Origin: Xanthobacteraceae bacterium
Lineage (GTDB): Bacteria > Pseudomonadota > Alphaproteobacteria > Rhizobiales > Xanthobacteraceae
Assembly: GCA_019746355.1 (NCBI GenBank)
Contig: JAIESC010000001.1
Span: 62,001 to 126,000 of the forward strand
DNA: 64,000 nt
Direction of reading: 5' to 3'
The stretch's first letter is position 1, and each line of letters opens with the position of its first letter. Both the position numbers and the translations under genes were made by a program. Shown here piece by piece: positions 19,201-28,792 of this stretch. A model generated the notes under the pieces. That model searched no databases. It had not been told where the DNA came from and saw only the letters and a list, made by a program, of their open reading frames with translations.

Positions 19201-22181
19201 GGGCCATATTCGCCGCGCTGCGCCTGGAAGCGGATCATGTCGTAGCCGTCGGCGCCGGCCCTGAGCAGCTCGGCGGGATAGCGCTGGCGGTGAATGTGGA
19301 TGCGGTTGCTGAACCGCCAGCAGAAATCCTTGTCCCACAGCGTAACGCCGTCGCCCATGTTGTCGAGCACGGTCTGCATCAGCGCGCGGGTGCGCTCGAC
19401 GTCCTCCTTCGCCGCGGCCAGCGCCTCCTCGCGCTGACGCTGCTCGGTGATGTCGCGGAACACGCCGAGAATGCCGCCGTCGGCAACCGGCTTGAAGCTG
19501 AACTCGATGAGCCGTTCGCCCTGCGGACGCACGTACTTGGCGCCACCCGCCGCGGTGATCCGCTCCTTGGCGGACCGCACACGCCGCTCGACGTCGGCCT
19601 CGCTCGACACCGAACCGTAGTCGCCGCGCCGCGCCTGGAACATCATGATGTCGTGAACCGGGGTGCCCGGGCGCACCAGCTCGGGCGGAAGCTTGCGCGC
19701 CTCGATCTGCTGCCGGCTCATCAATTGCAGACGCATATCCTTGTCGATCAGCGTCACACCGTCGTCCATGTTATCGAACGCGGTCTGCATCACCTGGCGG
19801 GTGCGCTCGATCTCCGCCGTGCGCGCCTGCACCTCGTTGAACAGCCGCAGCGTCTCGATGGCGATCACCGCCTGGTCGGCGAAGGTCGCCATCAGCTCCA
19901 TCTGGGCCGGCGTGAACGGCACGACCTTTTTGCGGGTCACCGTAAGGACGCCGATCGGCTCGCCCTCGCGCATCAGCGGCACACCGAGCATCGCGCGGTA
20001 TTCGTTGAATTCGAGCGGGCCCCTCCGCTCATATTCTTGGTCGAGCTGAACATCCGGAATCTGAACGATCGCGCGCGCCTGCACGGTACGGCCGGCCAGT
20101 GAATCGCGGCCTGGCCTGACCGGTCGGCGCAACATGGCCTCCGTCAGTCCGGGCGAGTAGCCATGGCTCGCCGTGACGCGGAACAGCTCGCCGTCCCGCT
20201 GGAAGATGTTGGCGGCGTCGGCGTCGCACAGCCGCGAGGCCGACTCGACCAGCCGATTGAGCACGGTGGGGAGATCGACGCGGCCGTCGCTGATCAGCTT
20301 GAGAATGTCGGCGGCAGAACGCAGCGCCTCCTCGCGGTGTTTGGCCTCGGTCACGTCGTGACCGACCGCGAGCACCCTGCCGCCCGGCAGCGGGTTGAAG
20401 GTAAATTCCACGAGTGCGCCGTTGCCCGTGCGCCGCACGTGACGGCTGCCCTTCGGATCGCGGATGCGCGCCGCGCGTTGCTGGATGATCTCCTCAACGT
20501 CGACGTCAGGACCGTAGTCGCCGCGCTCCGCCATGAACCGCAGGCCGTCGTAGCCGGAAGCGCCGGGCCCGCCGACCTCCGGCGTGTAGCGATGGAGATC
20601 GTAGAGCTTGCGGTTGACGAACTCGATCTTGAAGTCCTTGTCGAACAGCTGAACGCCCTCATTCATGTTGTCGAGCACGATCTGCATCACCTGCCGAGTG
20701 CTCTCAGCGTCGACGCGGGCGGCTTCGGCGGCCTCCTTGGCGGCCGCGAGCGCGTCCTCGCGCTCCTTCAGCGCGGTGATGTCGCGGTGGACGCTGAGGA
20801 TCATGCCGTTGTCGAGCGGCTTGTAGTTCACCTCGATGTAATGGCCGCTGGCCGAGCGCCGCTCGAAGCGCACACCGCCCGGCGTGCGCATGTGCTCGAC
20901 CTCCCGGCGCACCTTGGCCTCGATGTCGGGCACGCGTCCGAAATCGCCGCGCCTCGCCTGAAAGCGCCGGATCTCGCTCAGCATGCTTTCGGGATAGGCC
21001 ACATCCGCCGGATAGTTCTGGAACTCCATCATCCGGTTGTTGATGAAATGCACACGCACATCGTCGCCTTCCGGCGTCATCAGCGCGATGCCGTCATCCA
21101 TGTTGTCGATCATGGTGGCGAGAATTCTGCGCGTGCGTTCCGTTTCGCGCCTGCGATCCTGAACCTGCCCGAACAGCCGCACCGTCTCGATGGCGATCAC
21201 CGCCTGATCGGCGAAGGTGGATATCAGCTCGAGTTGCCTGGCGCTGAACGGCCGGCCGACCGATCGTGTCAAGGTGATGACACCGACCGGCTCGCCGTCG
21301 CGCATCAGCGGCACACCGACGATGGTGCGGAAGTCCGCGACCTTGTGAACCTCTGGCCAATGGTATTCGGAGTCGGCCGCGATGTCGGGAACGTGGATGA
21401 CCCGCCGCTCGATCGCGGTGCGGCCGACCATGGTCGCGCGCGTGGGTGCGACCTTCAGGTCGCGCAGGAAGTCCTCCTGCTTCTGGTTCAGTCCCTCTTC
21501 GGCAACAAGACGATAGTGATCGCCCTCGCGCCGGAAGATCAGTGCAGCGTCGGCCTCACAGAGCCGCACGGCCGCCTGCACCACGGCGTCGAGCACGGTC
21601 TGAAGCTCGAAGGTCGCGCGGCTCATCACCTTGAGCACGTCGGCCGACGCCATCAGCGCCTCATCGAGATGCTTGGTCTCGGTGATGTCGCCGGCCGCGC
21701 CCACCATGCGGTAGGCGTAGCCGTCGGGCCGTCGCAGCGCGATGCCGGCCTGCCGTGCCCAGCGCCAGTTGCCGGCCCCGTCGCGGTAGCGCAGCTCCAT
21801 CGAAAAGCGCGGCGTCTTGCCTTTCAGGTGCTCGGCGAGGGTGTACTTGAACAGCGGCTGGTCGTCGGGATGGATCCGCGTGGTCCAGTCGCTCGGCCGC
21901 CGCATGTGCTCGGCCTTGAGGCCGAGGATCTTGAACAGGCCGGGGGCGAAATAGACGGTGTCGTTCTCGATGTCCCAGTCGTAGAGGTTCTCGTTGATCG
22001 ACTCGAGGGCGAGCGCGTAGCGCTCCGCGTCCGGCGGCGACTGCATCGCCTTGAACTTATGCCTTGATTTTTCGGCAGCTTGCGCCGAACCCGCCCCGCT
22101 CTCGCTCGCGTTCTTGGCTTTGTTCTTGGCAGTCTTGGTTTTGGCCTTGCCGGCAGCACGGGACATGCGCGAATTCGGCAT
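16221..22181 (-). CDS. Very large hybrid histidine kinase: 8 PAS, 2 GAF, HisKA, HATPase, receiver, Hpt
   Basis: A 1986-residue sensor kinase. Domain order by residue: PAS 52-170, GAF 185-340, PAS 352-470, PAS 496-612, GAF 625-780, then five further PAS units at about 797-912, 933-1050, 1070-1185, 1198-1313 and 1340-1454, a coiled coil, HisKA with His1493 in [13 protein letters not shown], ATPase ([27 protein letters not shown]), receiver with Asp1788 in [14 protein letters not shown], and Hpt with His1930 in AAHKLKGAA. No transmembrane segment is seen, so it is cytoplasmic, and a Lys/Ala-rich N terminus precedes PAS1. The start at 22181 has GGGGGA 8 bases upstream; the frame runs further upstream through the promoter boxes. 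All phosphorelay sites are present, so it could feed a separate regulator. Confidence 0.95.
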   Translation of the reverse strand: MPNSRMSRAAGKAKTKTAKNKAKNASESGAGSAQAAEKSRHKFKAMQSPPDAERYALALESINENLYDWDIENDTVYFAPGLFKILGLKAEHMRRPSDWTTRIHPDDQPLFKYTLAEHLKGKTPRFSMELRYRDGAGNWRWARQAGIALRRPDGYAYRMVGAAGDITETKHLDEALMASADVLKVMSRATFELQTVLDAVVQAAVRLCEADAALIFRREGDHYRLVAEEGLNQKQEDFLRDLKVAPTRATMVGRTAIERRVIHVPDIAADSEYHWPEVHKVADFRTIVGVPLMRDGEPVGVITLTRSVGRPFSARQLELISTFADQAVIAIETVRLFGQVQDRRRETERTRRILATMIDNMDDGIALMTPEGDDVRVHFINNRMMEFQNYPADVAYPESMLSEIRRFQARRGDFGRVPDIEAKVRREVEHMRTPGGVRFERRSASGHYIEVNYKPLDNGMILSVHRDITALKEREDALAAAKEAAEAARVDAESTRQVMQIVLDNMNEGVQLFDKDFKIEFVNRKLYDLHRYTPEVGGPGASGYDGLRFMAERGDYGPDVDVEEIIQQRAARIRDPKGSRHVRRTGNGALVEFTFNPLPGGRVLAVGHDVTEAKHREEALRSAADILKLISDGRVDLPTVLNRLVESASRLCDADAANIFQRDGELFRVTASHGYSPGLTEAMLRRPVRPGRDSLAGRTVQARAIVQIPDVQLDQEYERRGPLEFNEYRAMLGVPLMREGEPIGVLTVTRKKVVPFTPAQMELMATFADQAVIAIETLRLFNEVQARTAEIERTRQVMQTAFDNMDDGVTLIDKDMRLQLMSRQQIEARKLPPELVRPGTPVHDIMMFQARRGDYGSVSSEADVERRVRSAKERITAAGGAKYVRPQGERLIEFSFKPVADGGILGVFRDITEQRQREEALAAAKEDVERTRALMQTVLDNMGDGVTLWDKDFCWRFSNRIHIHRQRYPAELLRAGADGYDMIRFQAQRGEYGPLDEGGIEKKVQEIAAIIRNPKGGRYERRTLAGRYIEFTYNPLADGSILGVYRDITELKEREQALADAKEDIERTRAVMQTVLDNMNDGVILIDKDFNFVFGNDQFRDKLALPKEVTQSGRSIENVIRFQAKRGDFGPIDDVETTVRQRRADMLTPGGIRYDRKTVSGRHVEFVYKPLSDGGLLGVHRDITELKDREQAVEQARSLMQSVLDNMSDGVTLFDPEFRMKFTNQALIDFINLPPEMAKSGVFLLDVLRYQAQRGDFGPSANAEELARNRFEFIAKPGGAYFERRTAEGLHLEFRFVPLSNGDTIVVTRDITELKDREEALAISKDAAEKARDEVARTHHIMQMVFDNLVDGVSLFDKEFRWVFSNRRHREAHGYTPDVVQPGDSGFKLIRKLIENGEYGPVGDIDAKVVEIAGRMRHPGGNHYERKTYDGRYIEYIFRELEDGGLLGVYHDITPLREREAALAAAKEAAETARIEAEAATQAKSTFLATMSHEIRTPMNGVLGMMEVLEHQGLDDGQRRSVATMRDSAQALLRIIDDLLDFSKIEAGRLELEETAFSLSGLIDGSVDTFRPQAAAKGLSIESVIEAGSNDALVGDPTRVRQILFNLVSNAIKFTQHGGVKVRAGTQPLGDGATRVTLAVTDTGIGLSAEQRARLFQPFAQADSSTTRKFGGTGLGLSIVRRLTELMDGAVKIESTPGNGSTFTVSLTLKAAPADSPLAVLLRPDTAKGLTPKRREHFRVLVVDDHPVNREVLVRQLDLLGIAADSVNDGVEALDAWAAGRYNAVLADIHMPRMDGYELTARIREAEREGKRSGHTPVVAVTANALKGEEERCIEAGMDAYLVKPVNIERLKTTLERWLSVGDGKGPAAPKADEAGSAIDRSVLGAWLGDDQAAINSLLGKFRDTAVDTQREIDSASKAGNLAALAAAAHKLKGAAQAVGAKGVGSAAAALEQAGKAGDRERCRSGLGPLAAELRRALAEIGAPRS

Positions 22182-22215
22182 CAAATTGATCCCCCACATG
22201 TCATAGTGGGAGGCC

Positions 22216-22353
22216 TTTGTATCGTCGGTGTTTCGCCGCAGGCGGGATTTGTATCGTTTGTATCGCCGTCCGGAAAAACCGGACGGATTGGCTGACAGCC
22301 GGGCCATTGCAGCAATTCATTGCCGATCATCGCCCGCGATACCGACGATACAA
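22216..22353. promoter_or_regulatory. GTATCG box array in the divergent kinase/doxX promoter region
   Basis: TTGTATCG occurs at 22217-22224, 22249-22256 and 22258-22265 and inverted at 22346-22353. The first and last are part of a perfect 13-base inverted pair TTGTATCGTCGGT (22217-22229) and ACCGACGATACAA (22341-22353). A further inverted GCGATAC lies at 22336-22342. The array fills the space between the two divergent start codons, as expected for operator sites. The binding protein is unknown. Confidence 0.6.
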
Positions 22354-22426
22354 TTTACCCTTACCGTGACATTCGGCCGATACCGGCCGCGCCTAACGTG
22401 GCCCCATCGAATTCACGGGGCCTGCC

Positions 22427-22822
22427 ATGACCAAGACCGTCAGCATCTACGCAGCGCAAATCCTGCTCGGCGTGATCGCGATCGCCGCGGGCTACGCCAA
22501 GCTCGGCGGCTCGGGCGTGATGGCCCAGCAGTTCCAGGCGCTGGGTCTCGGCCAGGGACTCCTGATGATCGCCGGCTCGGCCGAAATCCTCGCCGGCCTC
22601 TGCCTGCTGCTGCCGCGCGGCGGCATCCTCGGCGCAGTGCTGCTCGCCTGCGTGATGGTCGGCGCGCTCGGCGTCACCATCGGCCATGTTGCGAGCGCCG
22701 TGGCGCATTCGGTGCCAGCCTCCTCCTTCACCTCGACCAGCTATCAGTCGATCGCCAAGTCCAGCCGCCACAACAACGGCATGATCCAGATCGTCCGGCC
22801 GCGCACTGAGTGGGACATCTGA
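22427..22822 (+). CDS. DoxX-family membrane protein
   Basis: A 131-residue inner-membrane protein of the DoxX/DoxD family. The first helix carries the family pattern AAQILLGVIAIAAGYAKLGG, followed by helices at about 42-62 and 66-90; the C-terminal tail is polar. DoxX proteins are linked to thiol or oxidative stress and small-molecule metabolism. The gene is transcribed away from the large sensor kinase through the GTATCG array, so it may be a target of the same control (inference). Confidence 0.8.
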   Translation: MTKTVSIYAAQILLGVIAIAAGYAKLGGSGVMAQQFQALGLGQGLLMIAGSAEILAGLCLLLPRGGILGAVLLACVMVGALGVTIGHVASAVAHSVPASSFTSTSYQSIAKSSRHNNGMIQIVRPRTEWDI

Positions 22823-22924
22823 CGGATTTCAGCCAGCGCTCAAATATTTCAAGGGCGTGCGACACCGGCCTCAGACAGCCTTTTCGGCGGCCTGGGGCCG
22901 GTGGTCCTTTCGGACATAGGCGAG

Positions 22925-22982
22925 CCATAAGCGCGTTTACGCGCGTCTTCGACGCGCTATGGCGACGCCGTCCTTCGGACGG
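22925..22982. repeat. Compound palindromic intergenic repeat
   Basis: Three consecutive hairpins: GCGCG-TTTA-CGCGC (22931-22944), GCGCGTC-TTC-GACGCGC (22941-22957, sharing bases with the first) and CCGTCC-TTC-GGACGG (22968-22982). The first two lie within a larger near-palindrome running from GCCATAAGCGCG to CGCGCTATGGC. It lies between the convergent doxX and small membrane protein genes and resembles dispersed repeats of Bradyrhizobium-type genomes (from memory). It may also end both transcripts. Confidence 0.7.
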
Positions 22983-22993
22983 CTATGCGCGAA

Positions 22994-23314
22994 TCAGTCG
23001 CGGGCGTAGCCGATCAGCGGCTTCTTCTTCCGCCCGAGCACGATCAGAACAATGCCAAGGACGCAGAAGATCAGCGATGCCGGCTGGTCCAGCACCGTCG
23101 CGACGCCGATCTGCCAGGCCTCGACGCCGGCCTTCTGCTCGACCAGTCCCTGGAAGGCCTTCAAGCTTCCTTCGTGCAAGGCACTCCAGACATAGCTCGT
23201 CTTGGTGACCAGAATGCCGCCGTCGGAAATCGACCGGATGCCGTCGTAGACCACGAAGATAAAAGCCAGAGCGAGTAGCAGCAGCCCAATAAAGCGCAAT
23301 AAAAACCGGACCAT
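22994..23314 (-). CDS. Small membrane protein with two helices
   Basis: A 106-residue protein with hydrophobic helices at about residues 4-25 and 76-96 (ASLIFCVLGIVLIVLG) and a basic C terminus (GRKKKPLIGYARD). Between them lies a polar region with ISDGGILVTKTSYVW. I chose MVRFLLRFIG at 23314 over an upstream ATG at 23344 because it puts the helix at the N terminus. A conserved-looking hypothetical; no function can be assigned. Confidence 0.65.
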   Translation of the reverse strand: MVRFLLRFIGLLLLALAFIFVVYDGIRSISDGGILVTKTSYVWSALHEGSLKAFQGLVEQKAGVEAWQIGVATVLDQPASLIFCVLGIVLIVLGRKKKPLIGYARD

Positions 23315-23483
23315 GATGCAATTCCGAGCGCCCTCCCCGTCCACCGCTTAGCGCGCCGGCGCGAACCGTTCAATCCTCGAAGATAAAATGCCGCGACGCC
23401 GATGCGCGCCGCCTCCCTTGAGCAGCACCCGGGGCTTCCGCTAACGTTGCCTTTCGGCCCAGTGGCCGGGGTAGAGTGTTGAA

Positions 23484-25757
23484 ATGGCGAAGAAATCGAG
23501 CGGCAACCGGCCGACTTTCACCGATCAAGAAGCGCTGCTGTTCCACAGCCAGGGCCGTCCCGGCAAGCTGGAAGTGGTTGCCACCAAGCCGATGGCGACG
23601 CAGCGCGATCTGTCGCTCGCCTATTCGCCCGGCGTCGCCGTGCCGGTGCTGGCCATCGCCGATGACGAGGCCAAGGCCTACGACTACACGACCAAAGGCA
23701 ATTTCGTCGCCGTCATCACCAACGGCACCGCGATCCTGGGGCTTGGCGACCGCGGCGCGCTCGCGGCGAAGCCGGTGATGGAAGGCAAGGCGGTTCTGTT
23801 CAAGCGCTTTGCCGACATCGACTCGATCGACCTCGAAGTGAACTCCAAGGACCCCGACGAGATCATCAATTGCGTGAAGCTGCTCGGCAAAGGCTGGGGC
23901 GGCATCAACCTCGAGGACATCAAGGCGCCCGAGTGCTTCATCATCGAGCAGCGGCTGCGCGAGTTGCTCGATATCCCGGTGTTCCACGACGACCAGCATG
24001 GCACCGCGATCATCGCCACCGCCGGCCTGCTCAACTCGCTCGATCTCACCGGGCGCAAGATGGAAGACACCAAGATCGTCTGCAACGGCGCGGGCGCGGC
24101 CGGCATCGCCTGCCTCGAGCTGCTGCGCTCGATCGGCTTTCGGCCGGAGAACCTGATCCTCTGCGACACCAAGGGCGTGATCTACGAGGGCCGCAAGGAC
24201 GGCATGAACCAGTGGAAGTCGGCCTACGCGATCAAGACCTCGAAGCGGACGCTCGCCGAGGCGCTCGAAGGCGCCGACGTGTTCTACGGCCTGTCGGTGA
24301 AGGGCGCGGTGACCAAGGACATGGTCAAGGCGATGGCCGAAAAGCCGATCATCTTCGCCATGGCCAATCCCGATCCCGAGATCACCTGGGAGGAGGTCTA
24401 CGAGGTGCGCGACGACGCCATCATGGCGACCGGCCGCTCCGACTACCCGAACCAGGTCAACAACGTGCTCGGCTTTCCCTACATCTTCCGCGGCGCGCTC
24501 GACGTGCAGGCCAAGACCATCAACATGGAGATGAAGATCGCCGCGGCACGCGCGCTCGCCGAGCTTGCCCGCGAGGACGTGCCGGACGAGGTCGCCGCCG
24601 CCTACGGCGCGCGGCCGAAGTTCGGGCCCGACTACATCATCCCGGTGCCGTTTGACCCGCGGCTCATCTCCCATGTGCCGCCCGCTGTCGCCAAGGCGGC
24701 GATGGACACCGGCGTCGCGCGCAAGCCGATCGCCGACATGGAAGCCTACAAGCACACGCTCCGCTCGCGCCGCGACCCGGTCGCGAGCGTGCTGCAGCAG
24801 GTATTCCAGCGGCTCCGCCGCGCACCAAAGCGGGTGGTGTTCGCCGAGGGCGAGGAGGAGCAGGTGATCCGCGCCGCGGCGAGCTTCGTGCACGAGGGGC
24901 TCGGCACCGCACTCCTGGTCGGCCGCGAGGAGCCGATCCGCAACACCGCGAAGAACCTCGGCATCACGCTCGGCGGCAAGATCGAGATCATCAACGCCGC
25001 GCTGTCCACCCGCAACACGAGCTACGCCAATCACATCTACGAACGCCTGCAACGGCAGGGCTACCTGTTCCGCGACTGCCAGCGCATGGTCAACCAGGAC
25101 CGCAACACCTTCGCGTCCTGCATGGTGGCGCTCGGCGACGCCGACGCGATGGTCACTGGCGTCACCCGCAACTACTCGGTGGCGCTGGAGGACGTGCGCC
25201 GCGTCATCGACCCCAAGCCCGGCCACCGCGTCATCGGCCTGTCGATGGTGCTGTCGCGCGGCCATCCGGTGCTGGTCGCCGACACGGCGATCACCGAGAT
25301 GCCGACCGCCGAGGAGCTCGCCGAGATCGCGATCGAAGCCGCCGGCGTCGCCCGCCGCATGGGCTACGTGCCGCGCGTGGCGATGCTCGCCTACTCCACC
25401 TTCGGCCATCCGCCCGGCGAGCGCTCGTCGCGGGTGATCGAGGCGGTGAAGCTGCTCGACGGCCGCCGGGTCGACTTCGAATACGAAGGCGAGATGGCCG
25501 CCGACGTGGCGCTCAATCCCGAGGCGGCCGCGCCCTATCCGTTCAACCGGCTTACCGGCCCGGCCAATGTGCTGATCATGCCGGCGTTCCATTCGGCATC
25601 GATCTCGACCAAGCTGCTGCAGGAGCTCGGCGGCGCGACCGTGATCGGCCCGCTGCTGGTCGGCCTCGACCGCCCGGTGCAGATCGTGCCGCTCGGCGCG
25701 AAGGACGCGACGCTGGTCAACATGGCGGCACTGGCAGCGTTCAATGTGAGCGGGTGA
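23484..25757 (+). CDS. maeB: NADP-dependent malic enzyme with phosphotransacetylase-like C-terminal domain
   Basis: A 757-residue enzyme that converts malate to pyruvate and CO2 with NADP+. The malic N-terminal domain ([34 protein letters not shown], the metal region [17 protein letters not shown]) and NAD(P)-binding domain ([16 protein letters not shown]) occupy about residues 1-420. The C-terminal 330 residues are a phosphate acetyltransferase-like domain ([28 protein letters not shown]), which in this class is regulatory. The length matches MaeB (about 760). Typical of rhizobia, where it feeds acetyl-CoA synthesis from C4-dicarboxylates. Confidence 0.95.
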   Translation: MAKKSSGNRPTFTDQEALLFHSQGRPGKLEVVATKPMATQRDLSLAYSPGVAVPVLAIADDEAKAYDYTTKGNFVAVITNGTAILGLGDRGALAAKPVMEGKAVLFKRFADIDSIDLEVNSKDPDEIINCVKLLGKGWGGINLEDIKAPECFIIEQRLRELLDIPVFHDDQHGTAIIATAGLLNSLDLTGRKMEDTKIVCNGAGAAGIACLELLRSIGFRPENLILCDTKGVIYEGRKDGMNQWKSAYAIKTSKRTLAEALEGADVFYGLSVKGAVTKDMVKAMAEKPIIFAMANPDPEITWEEVYEVRDDAIMATGRSDYPNQVNNVLGFPYIFRGALDVQAKTINMEMKIAAARALAELAREDVPDEVAAAYGARPKFGPDYIIPVPFDPRLISHVPPAVAKAAMDTGVARKPIADMEAYKHTLRSRRDPVASVLQQVFQRLRRAPKRVVFAEGEEEQVIRAAASFVHEGLGTALLVGREEPIRNTAKNLGITLGGKIEIINAALSTRNTSYANHIYERLQRQGYLFRDCQRMVNQDRNTFASCMVALGDADAMVTGVTRNYSVALEDVRRVIDPKPGHRVIGLSMVLSRGHPVLVADTAITEMPTAEELAEIAIEAAGVARRMGYVPRVAMLAYSTFGHPPGERSSRVIEAVKLLDGRRVDFEYEGEMAADVALNPEAAAPYPFNRLTGPANVLIMPAFHSASISTKLLQELGGATVIGPLLVGLDRPVQIVPLGAKDATLVNMAALAAFNVSG

Positions 25758-25874
25758 CACGGGCCATAGCTCGCGCTGGCACGGCAAAATGCGGGGCAGA
25801 TGCGCGATTCATCGCGGATGCCGCTTCACGTGATACGGGCTACGCTTACCTCCTGAGCAACGCAGGAGGCGACG

Positions 25875-27314
25875 ATGCTCAACCGCAGGACATTCGGAAA
25901 GCTCACCGCCGCGACCGCCCTGACCGGGCTCGCGGCTCCCGCACTCATCTCACGCTCGTTCGCGCAAGGCGCCGCGCCACAGGTGGCGCGCGGCAACTAC
26001 CTGATCAGGAACGGCGCGGTCATCACCGTCGATCCCGCACTCGGCGTGCTGCCGCGCGGCGACGTTCACGTCAACAACGGCCGGATCGAGGCAGTCGGCC
26101 CGAACCTCACGGCTGCCGGCGCCGAAGTGATCGACGCCACCGACATGATCGTGATGCCGGGCTTCATCGACACGCACTACCACATGTGGAGCGCGCTCGG
26201 CCGCAACTTCGTCGGCGACGGCTTCGGCTATTTCCCGGCGAAGAACGCGACCTCGAAGCTCTACAGCGCCGAGGATTTCTACGCGAGCGTGATGCTCGGC
26301 CTCGTCGAGCTCGCCAATGCCGGCATCACCGGCGTGCACAACTGGTCGCACAACACCCGCAGCCCGGCCCATGCCGACGCCGAGCTTCGCGCCCACCGCG
26401 AATCGCTGCTGCGCGCCCGCTACGCCTATGGCCACATCGACCTGATGCCGCGCAACGAGCCGGTGAGCTTCGCCGACGTCGACCGCGTCAAGCGCGAGTA
26501 CTTCTCGTCAGGAACCGCGTTCGAAGGGCTGGTGCATCTGGGCTTGAACCTGCGCGGCCATTCGCAGAGCGATCCGCCGACCTTCGAGATCGACATGGCC
26601 GGCGCGCTCGAGCGCAAGCTGCCGATCGCGCTACACGCGGCGCAAACGCCGCCGAACTGGGTCGACACGGAGGCGTTCGAGAAGCGCGGCTGGCTCGGGC
26701 CGAACCTGCTGCTCTGCCATTTCGTGCCGGTCCGCGACATCGACGCGGAGCTGATGGCGAAGACCAAAACGCCGCTCTCCTGGGCGACCCATTCCGAGTT
26801 CCGGCTCGGCCGCGCCGGCGACCCGCGCGTGGCCCTGCTTCGCATGCGCAAGGCCGGCGTCACCGTCTCGCTGTCGTTCGACGCAAGCTCGATCGCGCCG
26901 CCGAACATGTTCGAGACCATGCGCTTCACCTGGAACATGGGCATTCCCTGGCGCGGCACGCCGTCCGAGCCGCTGCCCGAGGTCTCGTTCCGCGAGGTGA
27001 TCGAGATGGCGACGCTCAACGGCGCCAGGGCGCTCGGCATCGCCGACACCACCGGCTCGATCACGGTCGGCAAGCGCGCCGACATCATCCTGATCCGCGG
27101 CAATGACATCAACATCGCGCCGATTGCCGACGTCGAAGCAAGCGTCGTGCAGTCGGCGACGCCGTCCAACGTCGACACCGTGCTGGTCGACGGCCGCATC
27201 GTAAAACGCGGCGGACGGCTCGTGGCCTATGACGTGGACAAGATCGTGCGCGAGGCCAAGGCTTCGGCGCTGCGGATCAGGACCACGGCGGGCGGCAGGC
27301 TCGCGCCGAAATAA
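25875..27314 (+). CDS. Tat-exported amidohydrolase
   Basis: A 479-residue metal-dependent hydrolase. It starts with a twin-arginine signal (LNRRTFGKLTAATALTGLAA). The amidohydrolase barrel has the HxH metal site in MPGFIDTHYHMWSALG, later His residues in ALHAAQTPPNW and LLLCHFVPV, and a C-terminal LGIADTTGSITVGKRADIIL typical of the cytosine deaminase/TrzA/AtzA-like branch. AGGAGG is 5 bases before the ATG. Export by Tat suggests a periplasmic enzyme with a bound metal; the substrate is unknown. Confidence 0.88.
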   Translation: MLNRRTFGKLTAATALTGLAAPALISRSFAQGAAPQVARGNYLIRNGAVITVDPALGVLPRGDVHVNNGRIEAVGPNLTAAGAEVIDATDMIVMPGFIDTHYHMWSALGRNFVGDGFGYFPAKNATSKLYSAEDFYASVMLGLVELANAGITGVHNWSHNTRSPAHADAELRAHRESLLRARYAYGHIDLMPRNEPVSFADVDRVKREYFSSGTAFEGLVHLGLNLRGHSQSDPPTFEIDMAGALERKLPIALHAAQTPPNWVDTEAFEKRGWLGPNLLLCHFVPVRDIDAELMAKTKTPLSWATHSEFRLGRAGDPRVALLRMRKAGVTVSLSFDASSIAPPNMFETMRFTWNMGIPWRGTPSEPLPEVSFREVIEMATLNGARALGIADTTGSITVGKRADIILIRGNDINIAPIADVEASVVQSATPSNVDTVLVDGRIVKRGGRLVAYDVDKIVREAKASALRIRTTAGGRLAPK

Positions 27315-27327
27315 ACGGTGCGGCCGG

Positions 27328-27350
27328 GCGGGCCGCCGTCAGCGGCCCGC
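27328..27350. terminator. Bidirectional hairpin between convergent genes
   Basis: GCGGGCCGC (27328-27336) pairs perfectly with GCGGCCCGC (27342-27350) around a 5-base loop. It lies 14 bases after the amidohydrolase stop and includes the stop codon of the convergent small exported gene. No long T-run follows, so its strength is uncertain. Confidence 0.5.
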
Positions 27351-27692
27351 TTGCGCCATGCATTCCTTCTGGAACTTGCGGCGCTTCAGCGGGTGCATCG
27401 CTGTGAATTTCTTGCGCGCTTCCGACTTGCACCGGGCCTTCCTTGCCCGCGGGTCCTCGTTCTGGACATCCCAGCCCTTGTTGAACTTCTCCCGCAGCAG
27501 GATGCGCTGGCGCAGCACCTCCTCGGCCTGGCTGGGCTTGCCGGACGGGCTCAGTTGATTGAACTCGCTCGGCTGACCGGCCTGTCCGGGCGGACTGGAT
27601 GGTGCCGGCTGGCCGGGCCTCGCCTGTTGGGCGGCGGCGGGAGCCGTGGCAACGACAAAGAGCAGTAATGCAAGAATAAGGCGCATGGACAT
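27339..27692 (-). CDS. Small exported protein with PsiF-like C-terminal segment
   Basis: A 117-residue protein with a signal peptide (MSMRLILALLLFVVATAPAA), a Pro/Gln/Ser-rich linker (about residues 22-55) and a basic C-terminal domain with two Cys (KARCKSEARKKFTAMHPLKR, then KFQKECMAQ). The spacing of Cys and basic residues resembles PsiF repeats, a periplasmic domain of unknown role, but the match is loose. The start could be one of two close ATGs (27692 or 27686). Confidence 0.65.
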   Translation of the reverse strand: MSMRLILALLLFVVATAPAAAQQARPGQPAPSSPPGQAGQPSEFNQLSPSGKPSQAEEVLRQRILLREKFNKGWDVQNEDPRARKARCKSEARKKFTAMHPLKRRKFQKECMAQAGR

Positions 27693-27870
27693 CTCAACCG
27701 GCAAGTGACGAGGCTACCAGCATAAAACGTCGCCCTCATGACGCGAAGCGAAATGCGGAATGGCATGCGCAGGCGGGGCTTGTCCCAGCCATGCCCGTCT
27801 TGTTTTATGCAGCCCGAACGCCGGAGAGGCCCGGCATACTGCGTTTCAAGGAACCCGCCAGGAACTCACC

Positions 27871-28767
27871 ATGTCCCCCACCAAGCTCAAAGGCGTGATT
27901 GCCGCCGTCGCCACCCCGGTCAACGAGGACGGCTCGCCCGATCTCGCCCGCGCCACCAAGCTTGCGCGCCACCTGATCGACAACGGCTGCGATGGGTTGA
28001 ATGTCCTGGGCACCACCGGCGAGGCTACGTCGTTCTCGCTGGAGGAGCGCAAGCGGGTGATGGACGCCTACAAGTCGGCGGGCCTGCCGCTCGACCGCAT
28101 GATGGTCGGCACCGGCGCAGCCGCCGTGGCCGACGCCGTGGCGCTCACGCGTCATGCCTCGGATTTGGGCTTTGCCGGCGCATTGGTGCTGCCGCCGTTC
28201 TACTACAAGGGCGTGCCGGACGATGGCCTCGTCGCCTATATCGACACCATCGTGAAGGCCACGGCGCAACAGCCCGTGCCGCTCTATCTTTATCATTATC
28301 CGCAGCAGTCGGGCCTGCACTGGCACGTGGCGCTGGTGAAGCGGCTGCTCGACAGCTTCGGCCAGCGCATCGTCGGGTTGAAGGACTCCTCCGGCGATAT
28401 GAACTACGCCAGGGAGGCGGCGGCCATCTCCAAGAGTTTCGACGTGTTCCCCTCGACCGAGGCGGTGTTGATCGAGGCGCGGACGGGCGCGTTCGCCGGC
28501 TGCATCTCGGCCACTGCAAACCTCAACTCCGATCTGTGCCAACTCGCCTGGAAGAGCGGCGACAAGGCCGCCCATGACGCTGCGGTGACGATCCGCAAGC
28601 TGTTCGACGGACGGCCGCTCGTCTCCGGCGTCAAGTCGCTCCTGTCGCACATCCACGCCGATCCAGCGCTGGCGCGGGTGAAGCCGCCGCTTGCGCCATT
28701 CTCGGCGGGCGACCGCGCCGCGGTCAACGCGGGCTACGACCAGGTGCGCGGCAAGCGCGTCGCGTAA
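27871..28767 (+). CDS. Dihydrodipicolinate synthase / N-acetylneuraminate lyase family protein
   Basis: A 298-residue (beta/alpha)8 class I aldolase-type enzyme. GTTGE at residues 47-51 binds the pyruvate carboxylate, Tyr141 lies in LYLYHYP and the Schiff-base Lys171 in IVGLKDSSGD. It therefore acts on a pyruvate or 2-keto acid substrate; several paralogues exist in rhizobia and the true DapA cannot be told apart here. AGGAA precedes the ATG at 27871. The FAD monooxygenase gene follows after 25 bases, suggesting a two-gene catabolic operon rather than lysine synthesis. Confidence 0.88.
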   Translation: MSPTKLKGVIAAVATPVNEDGSPDLARATKLARHLIDNGCDGLNVLGTTGEATSFSLEERKRVMDAYKSAGLPLDRMMVGTGAAAVADAVALTRHASDLGFAGALVLPPFYYKGVPDDGLVAYIDTIVKATAQQPVPLYLYHYPQQSGLHWHVALVKRLLDSFGQRIVGLKDSSGDMNYAREAAAISKSFDVFPSTEAVLIEARTGAFAGCISATANLNSDLCQLAWKSGDKAAHDAAVTIRKLFDGRPLVSGVKSLLSHIHADPALARVKPPLAPFSAGDRAAVNAGYDQVRGKRVA

Positions 28768-28792
28768 ATCCAGAAAGCCGGCCGGGACACCG

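Noticed and set aside
16323..20102. 1259-codon plus-strand ORF opposite the sensor kinase
   Set aside because: Antisense shadow; the kinase frame contains all expected catalytic motifs.
23370..25787. 805-codon minus-strand ORF opposite the malic enzyme gene
   Set aside because: Rich in Arg, His and Asp in the pattern of GC-rich antisense frames; maeB on the other strand has clear motifs.
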